Shown here: in pieces, positions 1-6,981 of the stretch
Layout: each line of letters begins with the position of its first letter
Numbering within the stretch: the stretch's first letter is position 1
NCBI GenBank assembly: GCA_035624425.1
Contig: DASPRN010000080.1
Location: 1-19,741, forward strand
Length of the DNA stretch: 19,741 nt
Direction: 5' to 3'
Source of the DNA: AC-32 sp035624425
GTDB lineage: Bacteria; Actinomycetota; Thermoleophilia; Gaiellales; Gaiellaceae
Notes under the pieces: generated by a model
Database searches by the model: none
What the model saw: the letters and a program-made list of their open reading frames with translations, nothing else
Told to the model about the DNA's origin: nothing
Position numbers and translations under genes: made by a program

Positions 1-1173
1 GCGGAACTTGAGCAGGTTCAGCGAGGCCAGGTTGCAGGCGGAGTCGTCGATCGACATGTACTCCGAGCACGGGTTGGACGCGTTGATGCGGCCCGTGTTC
101 GGGAGCGTGTGCCACTTGTTGATCGTCGTGTCGTACTGGACTCCGGGGTCCGCCGACTTCCAGGCTGCCTCGGCGATCTGGCGCAGCAGCTCCTTCGCCT
201 TGACCGTGTCGACGACGGCGCCGTCGGTGCGCGCGGTCAGGTTCCAGTCGGCGTCGCCCTCGGCGGCCTCCATGAAGCCGTCGGTGACGCGGACCGAGTT
301 GTTCGCGTTCTGGTACTGGATCGAGGCCCAGTCGCCCGAGTCGAGCGACATGTCGTAGCCGGCGGCCTCGAGGACGCGGGCCTTCTCCTCCTCCTTGGCC
401 TTGCACCAGATGAACTCCTCGACGTCGGGGTGGTCGACGTCGAGCACGACCATCTTGGCCGCGCGCCGCGTCTTGCCGCCGGACTTGATCGTGCCCGCGC
501 TCGCGTCGGCGCCGCGCATGAACGACACCGGGCCCGAGGCATGGCCGCCCTTGGAGAGCTGCTCCTTCGAGGAGCGCAGTCGCGAGAGGTTGACGCCGGA
601 GCCCGACCCGCCGCGGAAGATGATCCCCTCGCGGCGGATCCAGTCCAGGATCGCCTCCATCGAGTCCTCGATCGAGAGGATGAAGCAAGCGCTGCACTGC
701 GGCTTCTCCTCGAAGCCGACGTTGAACCAGACCGGCGAGTTGAAGGCGGCGTACTGGTTGACCAGGATCGCCTTCAGCTCGGCCTCGAAGGTCTCGGCCT
801 CCTCCTCGTCGGCGAAGTAGCCGCCCTCGCGGCCCCAGGCGCCGACGGTGTCGACGACCCGGCCGATCATCTGGCGCACGCTCGTCTCGCGCTCGGGGCT
901 CGACATGCGGCCGCGGAAGTACTTCTGCGCGACGATGTTGGTCGCGGTCTGCGACCAGAACTTGGGGAACTCGACGTTCTTCTGCTCGAAGGCGGGGCCG
1001 TCCTTGCCGGGGATCAGGGCGTCGCGGGTCTCCCACTCGATCTCGTCGAACGGGTCGCGTCCCGGGATGGTGAAGAAGCGGCGCACACCGAGCTTCGCGC
1101 CCTCCTGCGCGACGGTGTTCACGAGCTTCTCGTCGGTGATCTCGACGGTCTCCACTGCCTTTGCTGACGCCAT
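1..1173 (-). CDS. nrdJ: Adenosylcobalamin-dependent (class II) ribonucleotide reductase, N-terminal part
   Basis: Reduces ribonucleotides to deoxyribonucleotides using a B12-generated thiyl radical, in the cytoplasm. The frame runs 391 codons from the ATG at 1173 to the window edge, so the C-terminus is missing. Seen: NSPVWFNVGF followed by a QCSAC segment (C160, C163), where the first redox-active cysteine of the family lies. A glycine-rich FRGGSGSGVNLS stretch follows. At 367-371 NPCSE matches the family Asn-x-Cys-x-Glu active site, with C369 the expected thiyl-radical cysteine; SACNLASLNL follows. The start is supported by GGGAGG at 1180-1185, six bases before the ATG. No small radical-generating subunit lies next to it, as expected for class II. 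The family assignment is firm; whether the full protein is the shorter or longer NrdJ type cannot be seen. Confidence 0.95.
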   Translation of the reverse strand, partial: MASAKAVETVEITDEKLVNTVAQEGAKLGVRRFFTIPGRDPFDEIEWETRDALIPGKDGPAFEQKNVEFPKFWSQTATNIVAQKYFRGRMSSPERETSVRQMIGRVVDTVGAWGREGGYFADEEEAETFEAELKAILVNQYAAFNSPVWFNVGFEEKPQCSACFILSIEDSMEAILDWIRREGIIFRGGSGSGVNLSRLRSSKEQLSKGGHASGPVSFMRGADASAGTIKSGGKTRRAAKMVVLDVDHPDVEEFIWCKAKEEEKARVLEAAGYDMSLDSGDWASIQYQNANNSVRVTDGFMEAAEGDADWNLTARTDGAVVDTVKAKELLRQIAEAAWKSADPGVQYDTTINKWHTLPNTGRINASNPCSEYMSIDDSACNLASLNLLKFR

Positions 1174-1197
1174 TTTTCGCCTCCCGAGCCTCTCCGA

Positions 1198-1203
1198 ATG
1201 GTA
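1198..1203 (-). promoter_or_regulatory. Candidate -10 element of nrdJ
   Basis: TACCAT on the minus strand would start transcription near 1190, giving a leader of about 18 nt that holds the strong GGGAGG ribosome binding site. No good -35 hexamer is visible. A second TANNNT (TACATT) lies further upstream. The call rests on the match and its position only. Confidence 0.3.
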
Positions 1204-1266
1204 TGTCCTGCGCCACGGCTCGCGCGGACGGGCGCGGGTCGAGCGGACCGCCCAATGTAGAGCGGT

Positions 1267-1287
1267 CGCCGGACGGATAGTCCGGCG
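1267..1287 (-). other. Perfect 8-bp hairpin between aminotransferase gene and nrdJ
   Basis: The arms CGCCGGAC and GTCCGGCG pair perfectly around a 5-nt loop (1275-1279) in the 171-bp gap between the aminotransferase stop and the nrdJ start. There is no T-run on either side, so a standard intrinsic terminator is not supported. It could be a U-less terminator or an upstream regulatory structure. Apart from this and the candidate -10, I see nothing else in the gap. Confidence 0.3.
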
Positions 1288-1344
1288 CTTCCTAGCGATA
1301 CCAGCGGTGCCGGAAGCCCGCGAGCGCTCGGGCCGAGAAGCTCG

Positions 1345-2679
1345 TCACGCGATCTCGGCGAGCAGCTCCCCGAACACCTCGAGGTAGCGGTCGACGTCCG
1401 CGGCGGTGTGGGCGATCGAGACCGTCGGACCGAGCCACCAGCCCGACTCCCAGACGCCCCGGTTCGCCATGAAGACGCGGATCAGCGCCCGCAGGGCGGG
1501 GTCGTCTGCGGCCCGTGACGCGGCGCCGTGGGTCGGCGGCTCGGGGACGAAGAAGTAGCAGGCGTGCGAGCCGTACTGCACGACGCTCCAGGGCAGGCCG
1601 GCGTTGGCGATCGCGTCTCTGAGGCCGTTTCCCATTCGCTCGCCGAGCTCGGCCGTGCGCGCGAAGGCCTCCTCTGTCAGGACCTCGAGCAGCGCCGCGC
1701 GGCCGGCCGCCATCGAGAGCGCGTTCCCGAACAGCGTTCCGCCGGTCGAGACCTCGTCCACGACGACGCCGCTCGCGTGGCGCGCCTCTTCGGGTTGGGC
1801 GATCAGCGCGGCGATCTCCTCGCGCATCCCGTAGGTCGCGAGCGGGACGCCTGCGGCGATGGACTTGCCGAGCGTGAGGAAGTCGGGGTCGAGCCCGAGG
1901 TCCCGGGTGAAGCCGGCGTAGGCGCAGACGAGCGAGTGGGTCTCGTCGAACCCGAGGAGGGTCCCGGCCTCGCGGGTCAGCCGCCGCAGCTCGTCGTGGT
2001 AGCCGTCCACGGGGAGGAGGAAGCCGACGTTGGTCATCGCCGGCTCGGCCAGCACGAGCGCCACGTCCTCGGGGGCGAGGGCGGCCTCGAGAGCGGCTAC
2101 GTCGTTGAACGGGATCACGCGGGCCTGGCCGGGGATGCTCTGCGCGAGGCCGGCCATCTCGGGAACGATCTGCCCGTCCTCGGACACGACGAGCGTCGTG
2201 TCGAGCTCGCCGTGGTACTTCCCGTCGAACAGGAGAACGATCTCGCGGCCCGTCAGCGCACGCGCGAGGCGGATCACCTCCGTGTTCGCCTGCGTCGCCG
2301 AGAGGGTGAACTGCCACTTCGGGAGCCCGTAGCGCGCGGCCAGGTGTTCGGAGACCACGATTGCGTCCTCGTTCGGCAGGAGGAACTGGTTCCCGAGGGC
2401 GATGCGAGCGGCGACGGCCTCGACGACCGGCGGCGGCGCGTGGCCGCAGAAGGCGCTCATGTCGGCGACGTACATGTCGAGGTAGGTGTGCCCGTCGACG
2501 TCGGTGAACGTGGCGCCCTCGCCGCCCGCGATCCAGACCGGCGGGTGGTCGTAGAGGTCGTCCATCCAGGCCATCGGCACGCCGCGCGGCATCGTGCGGC
2601 GTGCCTGCTCGCTGAGCGCGGCCGAGCGGGGCCGGTCGGCGACGAAGCGCGCGTTCTCGGCCTCGGCGAGGGACTTCAC
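1345..2679 (-). CDS. Class III PLP-dependent aminotransferase, glutamate-1-semialdehyde aminomutase-like
   Basis: A cytoplasmic pyridoxal-phosphate enzyme of 444 residues, a normal length for class III aminotransferases. Seen: the cofactor lysine in TLGKSIAAGVP (K272), a cofactor-contacting aspartate in FDETHS (D245), and FDGKYHG at 151-157, typical of the glutamate-1-semialdehyde branch. The usual phosphate-binding S-G-T-E-A motif is replaced by SATQAN at 127-132, so it is probably not HemL itself; no other heme gene is nearby and the substrate is unknown. The start is a GTG at 2679 without a clear ribosome binding site. It begins 30 bp after the soxR stop on the same strand, suggesting one transcript and redox-linked expression (inference). 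Confidence 0.85.
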   Translation of the reverse strand: MKSLAEAENARFVADRPRSAALSEQARRTMPRGVPMAWMDDLYDHPPVWIAGGEGATFTDVDGHTYLDMYVADMSAFCGHAPPPVVEAVAARIALGNQFLLPNEDAIVVSEHLAARYGLPKWQFTLSATQANTEVIRLARALTGREIVLLFDGKYHGELDTTLVVSEDGQIVPEMAGLAQSIPGQARVIPFNDVAALEAALAPEDVALVLAEPAMTNVGFLLPVDGYHDELRRLTREAGTLLGFDETHSLVCAYAGFTRDLGLDPDFLTLGKSIAAGVPLATYGMREEIAALIAQPEEARHASGVVVDEVSTGGTLFGNALSMAAGRAALLEVLTEEAFARTAELGERMGNGLRDAIANAGLPWSVVQYGSHACYFFVPEPPTHGAASRAADDPALRALIRVFMANRGVWESGWWLGPTVSIAHTAADVDRYLEVFGELLAEIA

Positions 2680-2709
2680 GGCGGCCGCACTCAGAGCCGG
2701 CCGAGTATC

Positions 2710-3156
2710 TCAGCCGGGCTGATCTTCGAGGAGGTAGTGCGCCCCGGATCCTCCCCGTGCTGCTTCGTCGTCCGGGTTCAGTAGCTCGCACTTGTCGATC
2801 GAGAGGCAGCCGCAGCCGATGCACGTGGTCAGCCGGTCGCGGAGCGCCTCGAGGGTCGCGATGCGCTCTTCGAGGTCGGCGCGCCAGCGGTTCGAGAGCC
2901 GCTCCCAGTCGCGTCTGCTCGGGATGCGACCGGCAGGGAGCCGCGCGAGGGCGGCGTTGATCTCCGCGAGCGGGATCCCCGCTGCGCGGCCGGCTTGGAT
3001 GAACGCGATGCGCCGCAGGACGGCGCGGTCGTAGCGGCGCTGGTTGCCGTCGGTGCGGGCCGCTGCGATCAAGCCCTCGCGCTCGTAGAAGCGGAGCGCC
3101 GACGGGGCGACTCCGCTCCGCGCCGAGACGTCTCCGATCGAGAGCTCGGAAGGCAC
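2710..3156 (-). CDS. soxR: SoxR, [2Fe-2S] MerR-family redox-sensing regulator
   Basis: A 148-residue MerR-family regulator. The N-terminal winged helix (LSIGDVSARSGVAPSALRFY, about 5-24) binds DNA, and a dimerisation helix occupies about 80-110. The C-terminal cluster loop has cysteines at 112, 115, 117 and 123, the C-x2-C-x-C-x5-C spacing that ligates [2Fe-2S] in E. coli SoxR. Oxidation of this cluster by redox-cycling compounds activates transcription in characterised homologues. The start is a GTG at 3156 preceded by TATGGT on its own strand, so it may be leaderless and autoregulated. It is divergent from the Rieske gene with a SoxR-box-like site between them, and is followed by the aminotransferase. 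No soxS is seen, as in most bacteria outside the enterics. Confidence 0.93.
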   Translation of the reverse strand: MPSELSIGDVSARSGVAPSALRFYEREGLIAAARTDGNQRRYDRAVLRRIAFIQAGRAAGIPLAEINAALARLPAGRIPSRRDWERLSNRWRADLEERIATLEALRDRLTTCIGCGCLSIDKCELLNPDDEAARGGSGAHYLLEDQPG

Positions 3157-3187
3157 TTGACTTAAACCATAGTTGAGGTTCTACGCT
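3157..3187 (+). promoter_or_regulatory. MerR-type promoter with 19-bp spacer for the Rieske gene
   Basis: The -35 TTGACT (3157-3162) and -10 TACGCT (3182-3187) are separated by 19 bp, the overlong spacing that MerR-family activators correct by distorting the DNA. Six bases after the -10 comes a GTG (3194), so the transcript probably begins at or next to the start codon. The promoter covers the alternative TTG start at 3173 and therefore argues against it. Confidence 0.65.
3161..3178. promoter_or_regulatory. SoxR-box-like operator in the soxR/Rieske divergent gap
   Basis: The 18-bp dyad CTTAAACCATAGTTGAGG aligns without gaps to the well-known enterobacterial soxS operator CCTCAAGTTAACTTGAGG. 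The right half TTGAGG is identical and the two halves are symmetric at 6 of 9 positions. It lies between the -35 and -10 of the Rieske promoter exactly as a MerR-type operator should. On the other strand it overlaps TATGGT (3166-3171), a possible -10 of soxR, which would allow autoregulation. Confidence 0.75.
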
Positions 3188-3193
3188 TCCGTT

Positions 3194-4936
3194 GTGACCG
3201 CTGTCGAGTCAGCAGTTCGCCGCCGCGCCGCCTCGCTCGCGGAGGTCCGCGAGGCCGGCCGGCTCGTCGTCGCGCTCGAGGGGCACACCATCTGCCTGCT
3301 CGCCGAGAACGGCTCGGTGCACGCGGTCGACAACCGCTGTCCGCACATGGGCTTCCCGCTGCACCGGGGCTCGGTCGCGGACGGGATCCTCACGTGCCAC
3401 TGGCACCACGCGCGCTTCGACCTCTGCACGGGCGGCACGTTCGACCAGTGGGCCGACGAGCTGCGCCGGTTCCCGGTCGAGATCGACGGCGACGACGTGT
3501 TCGTCGATCTCTCGCCGCCGCGCGACCGCGTCGCGCACCAGCGCACGCGGCTGCAGTTAGGGCTCGAGCGCGACATCTCGCTCGTGATCGCGAAGGCCGC
3601 GATCGTGCTCGTCGAGGCCGACCCGAACGGCTCCGACGCGTTCAGGGCCGGGCTCGACTTCGGCGTGCGCCGGCGCGGCGGCGGCTGGTTCCGCGGGCTG
3701 ACGACGCTCTCGTGCTTGATGAACCTCGCGCCGCGGCTCGACGGCGAGGAGCCCGCGGCCGCGCTCTACCACGGCCTCGCGGATGTCGCCTCCGACTCGG
3801 CGATGGAGGCGCCGCGCTTCCCCCTCGAGCCGCTCCCCGGAGACGCGGACCCGGCTCGGCTCGGCCGCTGGTTCCGCGGCTTCGTCGAGGTGCGCGACGC
3901 CGAGGGCGCAGAGCGCGCGCTCGTCTCGGCCGTGCGCGCGGGCGCCTCGCAGCAGGAACTGGCGGACATGCTCTTCGGCGCTGCCACCGACCACCGATAC
4001 CTGGACGGCGGCCACACGCTCGACTTCACGAACAAGGCGCTGGAGGCGCTCGACGTCGCGGGATGGGAGCGCGCCGAGGCCGTGCTCGCGTCGCTTCCTG
4101 CACAGCTCGCGTTCGCCGAGCGGATGGAGGAGGCGAACGCCTGGCGCAACCCGGTCGACCTCGTCGCGCTGCTCGAAGCCGCGTTCGAGGAGCTGCCCGA
4201 GGCTCTGGCCCCGCCGCGCGCACCCTGGGCCGGGCGGCGCGAGCTCGTTCAGGTCGTCCTGCAGGGCGAGGCATCGGAGACCATCGAGGCGCTGCTCTCG
4301 ACTCTGCGGGCCGGCGCGCCGGTCGTCGAGCTCGCCTCGGCGGTCGCGTTCGCGGCCGCGACCCGGATCGCCCGCTTCCCGGTCACGAACGAGTTCAGCG
4401 ACTGGGACACCGCGCTGCACACGTTCACGTTCGCGAACGCCGTCGAGCAGGGCCTGCGCCGCTCGGCGTCACCTGATCTCGTGCGCGGAATCCTCGACGC
4501 GGCGATGAGCGTCCACCTCGACCGCTTCCTGAACGTCCCGGCGACGCGGCTGCCGCAGCCCGAGGCCGACGCCGACCCCGATGCGCTCCTCTCCGGGCTG
4601 CCGCTGCTGCTCGACGCACAGCAGCAGGTCGACGAGGCCGGCCAGCTCGTGGCGTCCTACCTCGGCGCGGGCGGCGACCCGGACCGTCTCGTCGCAACGC
4701 TCGGCGCCTGCCTCCTGCGAGAGGACCGTAACTTCCACACGACGCAGTGCGTCGAGGCCGGCGTCCGCCAGCACGAGCTCCTGCGCGGCACCGGCGACGC
4801 CTCGCTGCCGCTGATCGCCGCGGCGCGCTACCTGGCCGCGCACGCGCCGACGGCCCGGTCGCAGCGCCAGACGTTCGAGATCGCCCAGCGCCTCCACCGC
4901 GGCGAGAAGCTCTATGAGGACGAGGTAGTGACATAA
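3194..4936 (+). CDS. Rieske [2Fe-2S] protein with large C-terminal helical domain of unknown function
   Basis: 580 residues. The N-terminal Rieske domain (about 12-107) has CPH at 49-51 and CHWH at 68-71, giving the canonical C-x-H ... C-x2-H ligands. It resembles the ferredoxin-type Rieske domains of oxygenase and nitrite reductase systems. About 470 residues follow that match no family I can name firmly. They look all-helical and contain an imperfect repeat of an AG..xxLA type segment followed by a histidine motif: GGHTLDF (H274), ALHTFTF (H409) and NFHTTQC (H515), with LYHGLA (H193) earlier. There is no signal peptide or membrane span, so it is probably cytoplasmic. I chose the GTG at 3194 because the upstream TTG at 3173 lies inside the promoter. 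Divergent soxR and the operator suggest redox-induced expression. One TTA codon (3557-3559) is unusual for this DNA. A histidine-rich oxidase-like role (questin-oxidase-like domains came to mind) is speculation. Confidence 0.85.
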   Translation: MTAVESAVRRRAASLAEVREAGRLVVALEGHTICLLAENGSVHAVDNRCPHMGFPLHRGSVADGILTCHWHHARFDLCTGGTFDQWADELRRFPVEIDGDDVFVDLSPPRDRVAHQRTRLQLGLERDISLVIAKAAIVLVEADPNGSDAFRAGLDFGVRRRGGGWFRGLTTLSCLMNLAPRLDGEEPAAALYHGLADVASDSAMEAPRFPLEPLPGDADPARLGRWFRGFVEVRDAEGAERALVSAVRAGASQQELADMLFGAATDHRYLDGGHTLDFTNKALEALDVAGWERAEAVLASLPAQLAFAERMEEANAWRNPVDLVALLEAAFEELPEALAPPRAPWAGRRELVQVVLQGEASETIEALLSTLRAGAPVVELASAVAFAAATRIARFPVTNEFSDWDTALHTFTFANAVEQGLRRSASPDLVRGILDAAMSVHLDRFLNVPATRLPQPEADADPDALLSGLPLLLDAQQQVDEAGQLVASYLGAGGDPDRLVATLGACLLREDRNFHTTQCVEAGVRQHELLRGTGDASLPLIAAARYLAAHAPTARSQRQTFEIAQRLHRGEKLYEDEVVT

Positions 4937-4965
4937 GCAACGCCCTGTAGCAACATTGCGGCGAG

Positions 4966-5016
4966 GTGCACGACCTTCCGACCTGCACGGTCACCTTCCT
5001 CTACACCAACGTGTGA
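4966..5016 (+). pseudogene. Relic resembling the N-terminus of a class III cyclase gene
   Basis: A 16-codon frame from a GTG reads VHDLPTCTVTFLYTNV and then a stop. The cyclase gene at 10067 begins MRELPGGTVTFLFTDI. At DNA level 36 of the first 47 positions are identical in a hand alignment, and most protein changes are conservative (D/E, Y/F, N/D, V/I). Similarity fades straight after the stop, apart from a GATC match if a small deletion is allowed. It sits in the 139-bp gap between the Rieske gene and the secreted-protein gene. I read it as the remaining stub of a cyclase paralogue; chance resemblance or a tiny real ORF cannot be excluded. Confidence 0.5.
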
Positions 5017-5018
5017 TC

Positions 5019-5047
5019 TTGACGGGCCTCGGCGACCAAATGACAAT
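5019..5047 (+). promoter_or_regulatory. Sigma-70-type promoter of the secreted-protein gene
   Basis: TTGACG (5019-5024) and GACAAT (5042-5047) are separated by 17 bp, with 5/6 and 4/6 matches to consensus. Transcription would begin near 5054, leaving a short leader with AGGAAGGGG (5062-5070) five bases before the ATG at 5076. Confidence 0.55.
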
Positions 5048-5075
5048 GGTGCGGGAGGCACAGGAAGGGGCGAGC

Positions 5076-6131
5076 ATGAGCGGTTTGTGGAGGTTCCTCG
5101 CGGTCGCCGTCGCGGCTGCCGCTGCGCTGGCGCTGACCGGCGCAGCGCCGAGCGCGTCCAGCCCGCCGGCCGCGCAGCTCGTCGTCGTCACGCTCCCCGT
5201 GTCGGAGGGCGGAGGAGTGGAAATCGACTTCCTGCCCGCGGACGAGGCACCCGCTCCGGCGCGGCTCGTCTACTACGTCCCGGCCGGCTTCGGCGTGAAC
5301 ACGTCGGTCGCGCCCGGCACGAAGGTCGGGGAATTCGGCGCCCTCTGGTACACGAAGTCGGACCCGTTCGATTTCTCGGACGTGGCCTTGAAGACCGGCG
5401 ATCCGGCGACCCTTCCCGGCGACCCCGCGGCCCAGGCCTGCGCGCCCGGAGCGCACGCCGCGTTCTGGACGGCCACGTTCAAGGTCGCCAAGAGCTCGGT
5501 CACGGTCCGCTTCTATGTCGATCCGACGACGGGACCCGGGACCGCGCTCGGGGCGTTCAAGCTCGTGTCGTGTCTCGCCTCGCCGTACATTCCGGTCGCC
5601 CAGGGCGGCGCGCCGGGCGGGCTCCGGTACCTGCTCTTCGGGGTCGACTTCTCTCGAGCGATCGTGACGGACCCCGCCTCGGGCTCCTTCCTCTGGCGCG
5701 GGCTGGTCACGCCGTACACCGTCGGGACCGGGACGGCGGTCGACGCCGCCGCCTTCGAGACCCGCACCCACCTGCTCGTCCCGCACGTGCTGACCGCGCA
5801 CGCGCACTACTTCCCGAAGACGAAGACGGTGGTCGTGACCGGAAAGCTGACCGCCGGCGGCCAGCCGCGTGCGGGAATCCGCGTCGCGGTCTCCGCCGGC
5901 CTCAGCGACTGGGGCAAGGTGCGGACCCACGCCGACGGCAGCTACTCGCTCAAGCGGCGCGTGCGCCCCGGCCCGCGGGCGCGGACGCTCAAGATCGACG
6001 CCTACCTGAACCTGTCGGGCGGCCCGTGCTCCGACCCGCCGGCGGTGCCGGCCGGATGCGTCAACGAGAGCGTCTCGCCGCCTCTGGACGGCCACGCCAA
6101 GGTCAAGATCCCGAAGCGCCTCAAGAAGTAG
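5076..6131 (+). CDS. Secreted protein of unknown function with beta-rich C-terminal domain
   Basis: 351 residues. The N-terminus (MSGLWRFLAVAVAAAAALAL, then an Ala/Pro/Ser stretch) is a Sec-type signal peptide, so the mature protein is exported. The body is rich in short beta-like segments and has few cysteines. At about 265-330 the segment VVTGKLTAGGQPRAGIRV and the later HADGSYSLK resemble the beta-sandwich repeats of carboxypeptidase-regulatory-like/Ig-like extracellular domains. The tail is lysine-rich. The frame is open further upstream, but the ATG at 5076 is chosen for its strong ribosome binding site and the signal peptide that follows. Its end overlaps the convergent hydrolase gene by 11 bp. 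I do not recognise the main domain. Confidence 0.8.
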   Translation: MSGLWRFLAVAVAAAAALALTGAAPSASSPPAAQLVVVTLPVSEGGGVEIDFLPADEAPAPARLVYYVPAGFGVNTSVAPGTKVGEFGALWYTKSDPFDFSDVALKTGDPATLPGDPAAQACAPGAHAAFWTATFKVAKSSVTVRFYVDPTTGPGTALGAFKLVSCLASPYIPVAQGGAPGGLRYLLFGVDFSRAIVTDPASGSFLWRGLVTPYTVGTGTAVDAAAFETRTHLLVPHVLTAHAHYFPKTKTVVVTGKLTAGGQPRAGIRVAVSAGLSDWGKVRTHADGSYSLKRRVRPGPRARTLKIDAYLNLSGGPCSDPPAVPAGCVNESVSPPLDGHAKVKIPKRLKK

Positions 6132-6969
6132 GCTCGAGCACGAACTCGCGCACGAGGTTGCCGACCCGCTCGGGGTCCTCCACCGCGAGCATGTGACCCG
6201 CGTCCGGGAAGCGTTCGAACCGCGCATGCGCGGGGAGCGCGGCGGCGAGATCTTCCGAGTCCTCGATCGTGACGATCGGATCGCGCTCGCCGGCGAGCTG
6301 GAGAACGGGGCAGGTGATCTGCGCGAGGCGCGGTCCCAGATCGAACGTGAGGAGCTCACCACGGAAGAAGTGCTCGGAGACCTCGTCCCGCCGCGCCACA
6401 CGCGCGATCAGCTCCGGCGGCAGCGGGTTCTGCGTGTAGACGGGCAGGACGACGCGCTGGTACTCGTCGCGGTTCTCCTTCGTCGGCTCGTCGAAGAACC
6501 GCTCGGCGACTGCACGGACCTCCGGGCCGCCCAGGCGCTCGAACATCGCCAGCGAGCGGTCGAGGTGGACCTTCGACGTCGTGCTCGAGACGATCAGCTT
6601 CGCCGCGTGACCGGGGTGGCGCGCGGCGTAGTTGAGCGCCACGAAGCCGCCGAACGAGGTGCCGAAGACGACGGGGCGCTCGATGCCGAGGGTCTCGCAG
6701 AGCGTGCGCACGTCGTCGGCCCAGTGGTCGAGCGTCCAGCGCTCTCGCGGGCCGTCCTCGCTGCGGCCGTTGCCTCGGTGGTCGTAGTAGACGAGCTGCG
6801 CGATGTCGGTCAGCTGTGAGTAGAACGCCTTGAACGCCGAGTGGTCGAAGCCGGGGCCGCCGTGGAGGAACACGATCGTCGGCCGCTCGCGCATCGTCTC
6901 GCCGTCAGGCACGAGCTTCGCGCCGTCGACGTCGACGAACAGGCGCACGTCACCGATCGAGACGAACAC
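6121..6969 (-). CDS. Alpha/beta hydrolase, proline-iminopeptidase-like (S33 type)
   Basis: 282 residues, the full length of a single-domain alpha/beta hydrolase. Seen: oxyanion-hole motif HGGPG (36-40), typical of the proline iminopeptidase branch; DHRGNGRS; nucleophile elbow GTSFGG with S105; acid D230 in GERDP; catalytic H259 in DAGHML. It probably hydrolyses small peptides, amides or esters in the cytoplasm, but HGGPG proteins vary and the substrate is not shown. The GTG start at 6969 lies 12 bp after the kinase stop, so the two probably share an operon. TAGCGT ends six bases before this GTG and could also drive a leaderless internal transcript. The stop region overlaps the convergent secreted-protein gene by 11 bp. 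Confidence 0.88.
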   Translation of the reverse strand: MFVSIGDVRLFVDVDGAKLVPDGETMRERPTIVFLHGGPGFDHSAFKAFYSQLTDIAQLVYYDHRGNGRSEDGPRERWTLDHWADDVRTLCETLGIERPVVFGTSFGGFVALNYAARHPGHAAKLIVSSTTSKVHLDRSLAMFERLGGPEVRAVAERFFDEPTKENRDEYQRVVLPVYTQNPLPPELIARVARRDEVSEHFFRGELLTFDLGPRLAQITCPVLQLAGERDPIVTIEDSEDLAAALPAHARFERFPDAGHMLAVEDPERVGNLVREFVLEPTS

Positions 6970-6981
6970 CGGGCGACGCTA

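Noticed and set aside
1174..1344. Cobalamin riboswitch upstream of the B12-dependent nrdJ
   Set aside because: The gap is only 171 bp and I find no B12-box-like core or the expected multi-stem layout; only one simple hairpin is present. No NrdR-type palindrome is obvious either.
3173..3193. TTG at 3173 as the start of the Rieske gene
   Set aside because: It falls inside the SoxR-box promoter, upstream of the -10 (3182-3187), so it would not be transcribed from that promoter. The GTG at 3194 fits the predicted transcription start.
3557..3559. TTA codon in the Rieske gene as bldA-like control
   Set aside because: It is a single rare codon with no palindrome or AT island around it, and bldA-type regulation is established in Streptomyces, not in this probable lineage. 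Noted only because the cyclase palindrome also contains a TTA.
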